From NCBI RefSeq assembly GCF_003611675.1, contig NZ_RAWA01000003.1, positions 1 to 64,000 on the forward strand: a stretch of 64,000 nucleotides of DNA, in the 5' to 3' direction. The notes beneath the pieces are model-generated. The model was not told where the DNA came from and made no database searches. It saw nothing but the letters and a program-made list of their open reading frames with translations. The stretch comes from Corallococcus sp. CA053C. GTDB taxonomy: Bacteria > Myxococcota > Myxococcia > Myxococcales > Myxococcaceae. Shown here one piece after another: positions 34,726 to 42,858 of the stretch. Both the position numbers and the translations under genes were made by a program. Position 1 is the first letter of the stretch. Each line of letters opens with the position of its first letter.

Positions 34726-36661
34726 GGCGTCCAAGGCCCCCCGCGACAGCGAGCTCGAAGCCATCCTCGAAAAGGTGAGGCAGGTCCGGAACTTCGACTT
34801 CCGCAACTACAAGCGCGCCACGCTCCAGCGCCGCATCGAGCGGCGAATGCAGGCCACGCGGTGCCGCACGCGGTCGGCCTACCTGGCCCTGCTGGAGCGG
34901 GACCCCGTGGAGGTCACCACGCTCGTCTCGTCCATGCTCATCAAGCTGACCACGTTCTTCCGCGACCGCGAGGTCTGGCAGGCGCTCGAGCAGTCCCTGG
35001 GCGAGATGATCCGCCAGCGCAAGGACAAGGAGCTGCGCATCTGGAGCGCCGGCTGTGCCACGGGCGAGGAGGCGTACTCGCTGGCCATCGCCGCCGCGGA
35101 GGCGCTGGGCCCCGGGCATCCCGGCCCGGAGCTGAAGGTGTTCGGCACCGACGTGGACGAGGACGCCATCGCCACGGCGCGGCGCGGCGTCTATGCCCCC
35201 AGCCAGTTGGAAAACGTCTCCCCGGAGCGGCTGGCGCGCTTCTTCGTGCGCACGGGCAACAGCTACACCGTGCGCAAGGAGATCCGCCGCGCGGTGGTGT
35301 TCGGGGTGAACAACCTGGTGTCGGACGCGCCCGTGTCGCGCATCGACCTCCTGCTGTGTCGCAACGTCTTCATCTACCTGGACTCGGACCTGCAGAAGCG
35401 GGTGCTCGCGCGCTTCCAGTTCGCCCTGCGCCGCAATGGCCTGATGGTGCTGGGGCGCTCAGAGCTCATCCCCTTCGCGGCCCGTCTCTTCCGGCCCGTG
35501 GACCTGTCGCGGCGCATCTACCGCAAGGACGGCGAGGCGGAGGTGACGACGACGGCGCAGGACCGGCTGCCCCCCGAACCCAAGGCCCTGCCCCGCCTCA
35601 TCGAGCCCACCGTCCCGGAGCCCGAGCGGCCCGCCCTGCGCAACCTCGTGGACTCGCAGCCCTGTCCCATCATCGCGACGGACAACGATGGCACGGTGAC
35701 GCTCTGGAGCCGCGCCGCCGCGCGGCTGTGGAACCGCAACGGGAGCGACGTGCTGGGCAAGAAGCTCGCCGGGCTGGGCCTGGGCGGGCTGGGCGGGGAC
35801 CTGCTCATCGAACAGAGCCGCCGGGTGCGCACCGGCCGCTCCGAGCGCGAGTCCGCCGACGGGCTCATGGAAGGCCCGGGCGGCGAGCCCGTGACGATGC
35901 GAACCCAGGTCGTCGCGCTGCGCGACCGCGCCGGTGAGCGCCAGGGCCTGGTGTACGTCGCCCATGACATGACGCACACGCGCGGCCTGGAGCAGGACCT
36001 CCAGACGGCGCAGGAGGAGCTGCAGTCCCTCAACCTGCGGATGCAGTCCTCCAACGAGGAGCTGCGCGCCTCCAGCGAGGAATTGGAGACGACGAACGAG
36101 GAGCTCCAGTCCACCAACGAGGAATTGCAGACGACGAACGAGGAGCTCCAGTCCACCAACGAGGAGCTGGAGACGACCAACGAGGAGCTCCAGTCCGCCA
36201 ACGCGGAGCTGGACGCCACCAACCGCGAGCTGGCGCACCGCACGCTGGAGATGGACTCGCTGGCCTTCACCCAGCGCACCATCATCCGCACCCTCTCCGC
36301 GGCGGTGCTGATGTTGGAGGGCGAAGGGCGCATCACCACCTGGAACCTGGCCGCGGAGCGGCTCCTGGGCCTCACCGAACGCGAGGCGGTAGGCCAGACG
36401 CTGTGGTCCCTGCACGTGCCCGCGCTCAAGCGTTCGCTGCTGCTGCGGCTGCGCCGGCACCTCCAGGAGAACCGCACCTTGCGCCTGGAGGGCATCCCCT
36501 ACCAGCTCCCGCACGGAGGCAAGGGGAGCGCCACCATGGTGGCGACGCCGCTCGTCACCGACACCACCGTGCTGGGCTCCATCGTGCTCTTCGAGGACAC
36601 GACACGGGCGACGGCCCTCCAGGAGGAGAATCGCCTCTTGCGTGCGAAGGTGAAGGCATGA
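34724..36661 (+). CDS. CheR-type methyltransferase with PAS domains and heptad coiled coil
   Basis: A 645-residue protein. Residues 1-270 are a CheR-like SAM methyltransferase with IWSAGCATGEEAYSLAI and LLLCRNVFIYLD. A PAS domain (about 300-430), a coiled coil of nine near-identical heptads of the type TNEELQS (442-504), and a second PAS domain (about 525-640) follow. This is the middle portion of the CheB-CheR-PAS-kinase hybrids, but the CheB part is absent and the kinase is a separate gene. The target of methylation is unknown, as no chemoreceptor is nearby. Its stop overlaps the kinase start (ATGA). Confidence 0.8.
   Translation: MASKAPRDSELEAILEKVRQVRNFDFRNYKRATLQRRIERRMQATRCRTRSAYLALLERDPVEVTTLVSSMLIKLTTFFRDREVWQALEQSLGEMIRQRKDKELRIWSAGCATGEEAYSLAIAAAEALGPGHPGPELKVFGTDVDEDAIATARRGVYAPSQLENVSPERLARFFVRTGNSYTVRKEIRRAVVFGVNNLVSDAPVSRIDLLLCRNVFIYLDSDLQKRVLARFQFALRRNGLMVLGRSELIPFAARLFRPVDLSRRIYRKDGEAEVTTTAQDRLPPEPKALPRLIEPTVPEPERPALRNLVDSQPCPIIATDNDGTVTLWSRAAARLWNRNGSDVLGKKLAGLGLGGLGGDLLIEQSRRVRTGRSERESADGLMEGPGGEPVTMRTQVVALRDRAGERQGLVYVAHDMTHTRGLEQDLQTAQEELQSLNLRMQSSNEELRASSEELETTNEELQSTNEELQTTNEELQSTNEELETTNEELQSANAELDATNRELAHRTLEMDSLAFTQRTIIRTLSAAVLMLEGEGRITTWNLAAERLLGLTEREAVGQTLWSLHVPALKRSLLLRLRRHLQENRTLRLEGIPYQLPHGGKGSATMVATPLVTDTTVLGSIVLFEDTTRATALQEENRLLRAKVKA
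36047..36235 (+). repeat. Nine 21-base heptad repeats inside the CheR-type gene
   Basis: Nine consecutive seven-codon units encode variants of TNEELQS. Units 3-7 are nearly identical in protein, with synonymous changes such as GAATTG for GAGCTG, so the repeat is kept at protein level rather than being a recent DNA duplication. Confidence 0.85.
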
Positions 36662-37938
36662 GCCCACGGCGCCCGCCGCCGGAGCCGCCAAAGGCTCCGG
36701 AGCCGCCGGAGTCTCCGGTCGCCGCGGGGAGCGCGAGTCCGGGGCTGCTGCGCAAGTACCGCGAGCTGTTGTCCAAGCACGAAGCGCTGGTGCACAAGCT
36801 GGACGAGCGCACCACGTTGCACGTCAGCACCTTCAAGCTGTCCAGCTGGGCGCTGGAGACGAGCGCCAGCGCCCTGGCCGTGCTGCGCGAAGGCGGGGTG
36901 GTGCTGGCCAACGCCCGCTGGCACGCGCTGAGCCGGGAGCGGGGCCCCTGGCGGCGCGACGAGGAGGGTCGGCTCCAGGGCCCGACCTATACCGCCCTGC
37001 GCGACCTGGCGGAGGCGGAGGCGAAGGCGGTGCTGCCCCGGAAGGAAGGCGGTGCGCGCGTCACGCGCTACCGGAGGGTGCGCGGCCCCCAGCTCCAGGT
37101 CCTGGAGATGCGCTCCGAGCGCGTCACCCATCCCCAGGGAGGACAGGTGCTGGTGCTCGTCCGCGACATCAGCGCCCAGGCACGCGACGAGGAAGAGCTG
37201 GCGCAGGCGCGCGCCACGCTGATGGAGCGCGCGCAGCTGCGGGCCCTGGGAGAGCTGGCGGCGGGCATCGCGCACGACCTGCGCAACACGCTCAACGCCA
37301 TGCGGCTGCGGCTGCAGCTGCTCCAGCGCGACGAGGCCGCCACCGGAGAGCGGGGGCAGCACCACCTGGACGCGCTGGCGCGCATCGTCGCCGACGCGGG
37401 GGAGCGCGTGGGCCGCCTCCAGGACTTCTCCCGCCAGCGGGGCAGCTCCACCGTGGAGCGCGTCCAACTCAGCGACGTCATCCGGGACGCGGTGGACATC
37501 GCGCGGGGCGGCATCGAGCACCGCAAGGCCGGTCAGGCCCCTCGGCTGGACGTGGTGCTGCCCGCGAAGCTGCCTGCCGTGTCGGGCTCCTCCATGGAGC
37601 TGCGGTACGTGCTCATCAACCTGCTGATCAACGCCCGCGACGCCATGCCAAAGGGCGGCACCATCCGCGTGCGGGCGGTGAAGACGGGCAAGTCCGTGCG
37701 GGTCACGGTGGAGGACGAGGGCACCGGCATCCCCGAGGAGCACCTGCCGAACATCTTCAAGGCCTTCTTCACCACCAAGGGCAACAAGGGCACGGGCCTG
37801 GGCCTGTCCATGGCCTACGGCGTGGTGACGCGCGCGGGCGGCAAGCTCACCGCGGCCAACCGTCCGGAAGGGGGCGCGGTGTTCACCCTCACCTTCCCGG
37901 CGCTGAAGGCAGCCCCCGCGCGCAAGAAGTCGCGCTGA
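36658..37938 (+). CDS. Cytoplasmic histidine kinase coupled to the CheR-type gene
   Basis: A 426-residue kinase without membrane helices. A Pro-rich N-terminus (about 1-25) and a helical region precede a PAS-like domain (about 65-180). The core has H box GIAHDLRNTLNAMRLRL (His near 207), N box NLLINARDAM, and G boxes EDEGTGI and GTGLGLSMAYG. The ATG overlaps the stop of the upstream gene, so the two proteins are made together and probably act as one signalling unit that other bacteria encode as a single fused protein. Confidence 0.85.
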   Translation: MSPRRPPPEPPKAPEPPESPVAAGSASPGLLRKYRELLSKHEALVHKLDERTTLHVSTFKLSSWALETSASALAVLREGGVVLANARWHALSRERGPWRRDEEGRLQGPTYTALRDLAEAEAKAVLPRKEGGARVTRYRRVRGPQLQVLEMRSERVTHPQGGQVLVLVRDISAQARDEEELAQARATLMERAQLRALGELAAGIAHDLRNTLNAMRLRLQLLQRDEAATGERGQHHLDALARIVADAGERVGRLQDFSRQRGSSTVERVQLSDVIRDAVDIARGGIEHRKAGQAPRLDVVLPAKLPAVSGSSMELRYVLINLLINARDAMPKGGTIRVRAVKTGKSVRVTVEDEGTGIPEEHLPNIFKAFFTTKGNKGTGLGLSMAYGVVTRAGGKLTAANRPEGGAVFTLTFPALKAAPARKKSR

Positions 37939-37951
37939 CGCGCCCCCCGCC

Positions 37952-38201
37952 TCAGCTCACCTGCTCCGGTCCGTCGGCCGCGTCCTTCTCCGTCGCGGAC
38001 GCGGCGGGCGAGGGCCCTCCCAGCACCGCCCGGCGCAGGAGCTGCACGTTGGCCTCGGCCGCGCGGGCGCGCTCGTCGAAGCGCTCCGCGGGCGTCCGCC
38101 TGGGCCCGGGCCGCCGCGGCCTCCAGACGCCGGGCGTCCGCCCGGACCTCCAGCGCATGCTCGCGCGTGTCCGGCTTCGGCGTCCTGCCATCGGGCTTCA
38201 T
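37952..38201 (-). pseudogene. Small charged protein gene with a one-base frameshift
   Basis: Reading from ATG 38201, which has GAGGAG seven bases upstream, gives MKPDGRTPKPDTREHALEVR and a helical Arg/Ala-rich segment; the frame then degrades. Removing one C from the CCC run (plus-strand GGG at 38090-38092) restores an 82-residue protein whose second half reads AERFDERARAAEANVQLLRR and ends DAADGPEQVS. The two halves fit naturally as one coiled-coil-like protein, so I infer a single-base insertion, either real or a sequencing error. Family unknown. It converges on the end of the histidine kinase gene. Confidence 0.55.
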
Positions 38202-38311
38202 GGGTGGCTCCTCGCCGGGAGGCGCCTGCCCTCCTGGCCTCGCTGTCCTTCAAGGCTAGGAACAGGAGTGCGGATTGCCCACCCAAGGGCCGGAGCGCGG
38301 CGTCTTTTCAG

Positions 38312-38335
38312 CTGGAAGATTCCAGAAAATTCCAG
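38312..38335. promoter_or_regulatory. Triple TTCCAG-type operator candidate
   Basis: CTGGAA, two bases, TTCCAG, four bases, TTCCAG: a perfect 6+6 palindrome plus a third half-site, in the 247-base gap upstream of the receiver gene at 38449. The arrangement suits cooperative regulator binding. A second inverted motif (CTGGTTGC...GCAACGTGACCAG, 38390-38414) lies closer to the start. Confidence 0.35.
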
Positions 38336-38448
38336 GGACGCTGGTCAGTCGTGAGAGGCCTGGGCGATACTGGAGGGGTGTCCGGGTCGCTGGTTGCTGG
38401 GGCAACGTGACCAGGGCATCCCAACTGTCGGTTCCAGGGGGAGCCACC

Positions 38449-38853
38449 ATGTCGTCGGAGCCCAAGATTCGCGTCCTCATCGTGGACGATGACCCGGACC
38501 AGCTCGCGCTGACGGAGCGTGCGCTGTCGTCCTACAACTTCGAGGTGCGCACGCACCGCTCGTCGTTGGGGGTCTCCAACCTGGTGCGCACGACGGCGCC
38601 GGACATCGTCCTGCTGGACGTGAACATCCCCGCGCTCAGCGGCGACAAGGTGCTGGCCCTGGCGCGGCAGCAGGCCCCGGAGCACACGCGCTTCGTCCTC
38701 TACTCCGCCTCCGACGAGGCCAAGCTGCGCGCGCTGGCGCTGGCCGCGGGCGCGGACAGCTACCTGTCCAAGAGCACCCAGGGCGCGGACCTGGCGCGCA
38801 AGCTGGAGCGGCTGCACAAGCGCCCCCGCGGCGCCGCGGCCCCCGCGAAGTAA
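38449..38853 (+). CDS. Stand-alone receiver, paralogue of 28911-29330
   Basis: A 134-residue receiver with VLIVDDDPDQLAL, phosphoacceptor Asp in IVLLDVNIPALSGD, Lys in SYLSKS, and no output domain. A GGGGGAG ribosome site precedes the ATG. Shared stretches with the receiver at 28911 include LYSASDEAKLRALA versus LYSASDEAKLRSLA and similar ends (QGADLAxKL), so the two are close paralogues 9.5 kb apart. It stands alone here with its own upstream region; the kinase at 36658 is the nearest candidate partner, separated by the frameshifted gene. Confidence 0.9.
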   Translation: MSSEPKIRVLIVDDDPDQLALTERALSSYNFEVRTHRSSLGVSNLVRTTAPDIVLLDVNIPALSGDKVLALARQQAPEHTRFVLYSASDEAKLRALALAAGADSYLSKSTQGADLARKLERLHKRPRGAAAPAK

Positions 38854-38877
38854 CGGCGCCCGGGCCCTCACGGCCCA

Positions 38878-40188
38878 CTACGCGGGCACGAGCGCGCCGA
38901 CCTCCAGGAACACCTGCCGGAAGTCGCCGTTCGCGCCCAGCAGGCGCAGGTTCTGGGCCAGCCCCCCGGTGGCGCGGAAGAACATCATCGCTTCCGGGGG
39001 CGGCTTGATGCGCAGGAAGCGCGCGGCGTTGCGGGTGAAGTGGTTGCGCATGTCGCGGTTGATGTCGCAGGTGCCGTAGTCGTACGGCGCCGCGCGCATG
39101 GGCCGCCCGGCGATGTGCAGCACCTCGCGCAAGAGCGCCTCCGCCTCCGGCTCCGGCAGCTCCACCGTGAAGCCGACCTCGCGACACAGGCCCAGCACGT
39201 CCAGCGTCTCCAGGCGCAGCGCCTGGTGGAACATGCGGCGGTTGGAGTCCACGAAGCCCGGGCTGAAGCGCTTGATGGAGCCGAAGTCCAACAGGCCCAT
39301 GCGCCCGTCCGGCATCACCATGAAGTTGCCCGGGTGCGGATCCGCGTGGATTTCACCCGCGTCCAGGAAGGGGCCGTAGGTGGCGCGGATGAGCTGGCGC
39401 GCGACGCGGAAGCGCGCGTCGTTGTCCGGGGACGTCGTCACCCAGTCCTTCAGCGTCAGGCCCTCCAAGAGTTCCAGCGTGAGGACGCGGCTCGCGCTCC
39501 GGTCCTCGATGACCTGCGGCACGTACAGGTCCGGCAGCTTCGCCACGCTCCTGGCGAAGCCGGCGGCGAGCCTCGCCTCGCGGCGGTAGTCCAGTTCCAG
39601 CATCAGCTCGTCGCGGAACTCCTGGAAGTAGGCGGTGCCGTCCATCATCCGCGACGTCTTGGAGACGGTCTTCACGACCATGCCCAGGTTGTCCATGTCG
39701 TGGCCCATGGACGCGTCGATGCCCGGGTACTGCACCTTCACCGCCACCTGCCGGCCGTCGTGGAGCACCGCCCGGTGCACCTGGCCGAGCGACGCGGCGG
39801 CCAGCGCCTCCTTGGAGAAGTCGCGGAACAGCTCCTCCGGCGGGGCGCCCAGCTCCTCCTTCACCACGCGGGACACCTGGGCGTAGGACATGGCGGGCGC
39901 CTGGTTCTGCAGCCGCGCCAGCATCTGGCGGACCTCTGGCGTGAGCAGGTCCTGATCCATGGAGAGCGCCTGGCCCAGCTTCATGGCCGCGCCCTTCATC
40001 TCCCCCAGGGTGGCGACCAGCTTCTCCGCGGTGCCCAGGCTGAGGAACTCCGACGGACTGGAGCCGGAGAGCCGTTTGGCGCCCGTCTTGAGCACCTCCG
40101 AGCCCACGTGCATGGAGAGGCCCGCCAGCTTGCGCAGTCGGTTGAACCGCCCCTGGGGCGGCAGCTTGTCGTCAGGTTCGGAGGCCAT
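38878..40188 (-). CDS. ABC1/UbiB (AarF) family atypical kinase
   Basis: A 436-residue protein of the ABC1/ADCK/UbiB kinase-like family. Family signatures are KxGQ-type MKLGQALSMDQDLLTPEVRQ near 100, the Ala-rich nucleotide loop AAASLGQVH, Lys in VAVKVQYPG, ADPHPGN for metal and ATP binding, and LLDFGSIKR. Members support ubiquinone or other isoprenoid lipid metabolism, probably as ATPases at the membrane. The start MASEPDDK gives the normal length; a start 36 bases upstream is possible. No quinone biosynthesis gene is nearby. Confidence 0.85.
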   Translation of the reverse strand: MASEPDDKLPPQGRFNRLRKLAGLSMHVGSEVLKTGAKRLSGSSPSEFLSLGTAEKLVATLGEMKGAAMKLGQALSMDQDLLTPEVRQMLARLQNQAPAMSYAQVSRVVKEELGAPPEELFRDFSKEALAAASLGQVHRAVLHDGRQVAVKVQYPGIDASMGHDMDNLGMVVKTVSKTSRMMDGTAYFQEFRDELMLELDYRREARLAAGFARSVAKLPDLYVPQVIEDRSASRVLTLELLEGLTLKDWVTTSPDNDARFRVARQLIRATYGPFLDAGEIHADPHPGNFMVMPDGRMGLLDFGSIKRFSPGFVDSNRRMFHQALRLETLDVLGLCREVGFTVELPEPEAEALLREVLHIAGRPMRAAPYDYGTCDINRDMRNHFTRNAARFLRIKPPPEAMMFFRATGGLAQNLRLLGANGDFRQVFLEVGALVPA

Positions 40189-40264
40189 GGGCGAGGAGAG
40201 GATTAACGAGGACTCCCCCCCCATACGCAAGGCAACCGCTGTCCAGATGCGTGGCCGGTGGCCG

Positions 40265-40303
40265 GGCGACCGACTTTGGCGACCGACTTTGGCGACCGAC
40301 CTT
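40265..40303. repeat. Three tandem copies of a 13-base unit
   Basis: GGCGACCGACTTT occurs twice perfectly and a third time with one change (CTT at the end). The third copy runs into the stop codon of the Ser/Thr kinase gene (TAA at 40302-40304). It fills much of the 113-base gap to the ABC1 gene and is a candidate variable-number repeat. Confidence 0.85.
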
Positions 40304-42365
40304 AACGGGGGCCGGTCGTGCCGCGGACCCGGGCGCGCAGGAAGCGCCAGCGCTTCAGCCCCTCCAGGTCCAGAGGGTCCGCGCGGACGGCCTGCTCGTA
40401 GGCGGCGAGCGCCTCTTCCAGCCGGCCCACGGACGCCAGCGCGTCCCCGGACAGCCGGTGCACGGCGGCGCGGCCCTCGCGGCCGGTGTTGCCCGCGAGG
40501 AAGCGGCGGCGGCACTGCTCCAGCATGGTGGCGGTGAGGCCCGCGGCGAGGCACCGCTCGATGCCCTCCACATTGCCCAGCGTGGCGTCGTACTCCACGC
40601 GCCGCTCCACGTTGCCCAGCGTGTGCAGCGCCCCGCTGACGCGCTCCATGGCGCGCTCCACCTGGGCCTTCTGGGCCTCCGACAGCGGGCGCGTCTTCAA
40701 GAGCTCCAGGGCGCCGCGAGCGCGCTGGGCCGCGGTGCGCACGGCCTCCAGCGTGGCGTCGCGCGGCAGCTCCAGCACGGCGTACGGGTCCCCGGCGAGC
40801 CGGCGGCGGAAGCCCTGCAGGACGCTCTCCGCCTGCGGATCCTCCGGCGCGGGCATGGCGGCGACCGCGGCGGTCGCGGCGGCCTGCGGGGCCGAGGGAC
40901 GCGTGCTGTTGCGCAGCTGGGTGAGCGTGGCCTGGAAGCCCGTGCCGGTGTCGCGCAGCTGCACGCCGAAGCCGGGGGACATGTTCCACGCCTGCGCCTG
41001 CTCGGCCGTGACGTGGCGCACCACCTGGGCGGTGCACGGCAGATCGCCGCCGGGCAGCCGGAGCACCAGCGACACATCCGACAGGAGCACGGGCGGCGGG
41101 GTGGCCAGTTGGAAGAAGAGGCCGGTGCGGCCCACCCACTCGCCCTTCAGCTCGATGGGAGCCTGGGTGGCAGCCTGGGCGCCGGCCTGAGTCGCTGGGC
41201 CGCGCAGGAGCGCGGTGAGCTGCGGCACCGCGGGCGAGGGCGCGGGCGGCGGGGCGAGCGCGGACTCCAGGGCGGCCCTCAGCTCCGCGGCGGAGGCGAA
41301 GCGGTGTTCGGGCTTCTTGGCCAGCGCGCGCAGCAGCACCTTGGACAGGGCCTGCGGCACGGCGGGGCACACCTCGTGCGGCGGCACGGGCTCCTTCTGG
41401 AGGTGGCCGACGAGGATCTCCGCCGCGGTGCGCCCGTAGAAGGGCACCTGGCCGGTGAGCAGCAGGTACGCGAGCACGCCGGCCGCGTAGATGTCGCTGC
41501 GGGCGTCCACCAGCCCGTCGCCGCACTGCTCGGGGGCCATGAACTCCGGGGTGCCCAGCAGGACGCCCACCTCGGTGGTCATCTCCCCGGCGGGCCGCGA
41601 CAGGAGCTTGGCGATGCCGAAGTCGAGCAGCTTCACGCGCTGCCGGCCGCCGGGGCCGGGGACGAGGAAGACGTTGGCGGGCTTCAGGTCGCGGTGGACG
41701 ATGCCGTGCGCGTGCGCGGCGCCGAGCGCGTCACACACCTGCGTCATCAGGTCCACCACCCGCGCCGGGTCCATGGGGCCGCGGGCGAAGTGCGCGAGGC
41801 TGTCCCCCTCCAGGTACTCCATGACGAGGTACGGGCGCCCGTCGCGCGAGTCCAGGTCGTAGAGCGTGACGACGTTCTCATGCTGCACGAGCGTGAGCGT
41901 GCGGGCTTCGGACAGGAAGCGCGCCACGAGCTCCGGGGCCTGCGCCAGGTGGGCGTGGAGCACCTTGATGGCCACGCGCTTCTGGATGAGGGTGTGCTCC
42001 GCGAGGAACACGGTGCCCATGCCGCCGCGGCCCAGCTCGCGCACCACGCGGAAGCGGCCGAACTCCTGGCCCACCAGGGACGGGACGACGGGCGTGGGCG
42101 ACGACAGCGGCGAAGGCGTCAGGCCCACCGCGCCGGCAGGACCCGGCGGCGGGGTCCCCGCGTAGAGCAGGGTGCCACCGGAATCCAGCCCTCTCAGCAG
42201 CGTGGGACACGCCTCCGCCGGGGAGTGGGGCTGACCGCAGGAGCAGGTGGGGGACGACGGTGCGAGCACGGGTGGGGACCGGAACCTGAGCAGGCGAAGC
42301 GGGGGTGGAACGGCGTCAGCGGCAGATGCGAGCGGTATGCCAGCACCCGGGAATGGGGGGTTCAC
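40302..42365 (-). CDS. Ser/Thr protein kinase with PilZ-like, J-like and TPR regions
   Basis: A 687-residue soluble protein. A Cys-rich spot (CSC at 41-43, C53) and Pro-rich linker precede a complete Hanks-type kinase (about 101-370): GRGGMG, Lys134, HRDLKPAN (224-231), DFG (248-250) and APEQ. Residues of about 406-482 resemble a PilZ domain (LRLPGGDLPCTAQVVRHV, GFGVQLRD), about 523-600 a J-like domain (DPYAVLELPRDATLEAVR) without HPD, and 630-675 a TPR unit. There is no membrane helix. The catalytic residues are intact. Whether the PilZ-like part binds cyclic di-GMP is doubtful, as the RxxxR motif is not obvious. Confidence 0.8.
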   Translation of the reverse strand: MNPPFPGAGIPLASAADAVPPPLRLLRFRSPPVLAPSSPTCSCGQPHSPAEACPTLLRGLDSGGTLLYAGTPPPGPAGAVGLTPSPLSSPTPVVPSLVGQEFGRFRVVRELGRGGMGTVFLAEHTLIQKRVAIKVLHAHLAQAPELVARFLSEARTLTLVQHENVVTLYDLDSRDGRPYLVMEYLEGDSLAHFARGPMDPARVVDLMTQVCDALGAAHAHGIVHRDLKPANVFLVPGPGGRQRVKLLDFGIAKLLSRPAGEMTTEVGVLLGTPEFMAPEQCGDGLVDARSDIYAAGVLAYLLLTGQVPFYGRTAAEILVGHLQKEPVPPHEVCPAVPQALSKVLLRALAKKPEHRFASAAELRAALESALAPPPAPSPAVPQLTALLRGPATQAGAQAATQAPIELKGEWVGRTGLFFQLATPPPVLLSDVSLVLRLPGGDLPCTAQVVRHVTAEQAQAWNMSPGFGVQLRDTGTGFQATLTQLRNSTRPSAPQAAATAAVAAMPAPEDPQAESVLQGFRRRLAGDPYAVLELPRDATLEAVRTAAQRARGALELLKTRPLSEAQKAQVERAMERVSGALHTLGNVERRVEYDATLGNVEGIERCLAAGLTATMLEQCRRRFLAGNTGREGRAAVHRLSGDALASVGRLEEALAAYEQAVRADPLDLEGLKRWRFLRARVRGTTGPR

Positions 42366-42858
42366 GCGGACGTCCGCGCCAAACGGTTGATCCGCTTCGA
42401 CTTCCCGACACTCCTACGCGGCTCGCGCTCCAGCCCATCACGAGACACCCCACGGAACCGGGGAGTTTTTACAGCCCCGGAACGGAACAGTTTTCCGCCC
42501 TGCACCTGAATACGTTCAACCCGCCAGACCTTGGGCGACTTCCGCCTTCACACCCTTCAATGACCTGCCGGGTCATGTGGTGGGGTCAAGATGACAGGGG
42601 CCCCTGCGGGTTTCCAGTGTGCGCTGACCTGAGCATCAAGAGCGGAAAACATTGTGTCCGCTCTCGAATTAAGCCGCGTTTGCGCCTCTGACGGCGCGCG
42701 CCAGGAAGGCCCTGAGCGTCCCCGAGGAGCGCGCGGATCATCCCGGCGCTGAAGCCCGAAAAAGCCCCCGGGGCTGAAGCGTCCCGCATGGATGCCGGGG
42801 CTTCCCGTGCTTCTGGCAGGACGCGGGATGCGTGCGGTGGGGACGCGGGATGCGGGGG
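42366..42858. other. Intergenic region between kinase and immunity gene
   Basis: 493 bases upstream of the Ser/Thr kinase and downstream of the SitI-like gene. It holds the kinase promoter region, an ATGACC...GGTCAT palindrome near 42559-42575 and a perfect 8+8 inverted repeat at 42639-42664 listed separately. The stretch around 42630-42680 is less GC-rich than its surroundings. No gene is supported here. Confidence 0.45.
42639..42664. promoter_or_regulatory. Perfect 8+8 inverted repeat
   Basis: AGAGCGGA and TCCGCTCT flank a ten-base AT-richer centre (AAACATTGTG). It lies about 195 bases after the SitI-like stop. It may be a terminator hairpin for the toxin operon or an operator. The arm sequence resembles the stem of the nearby CRISPR repeat, which may be chance. 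Confidence 0.5.
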
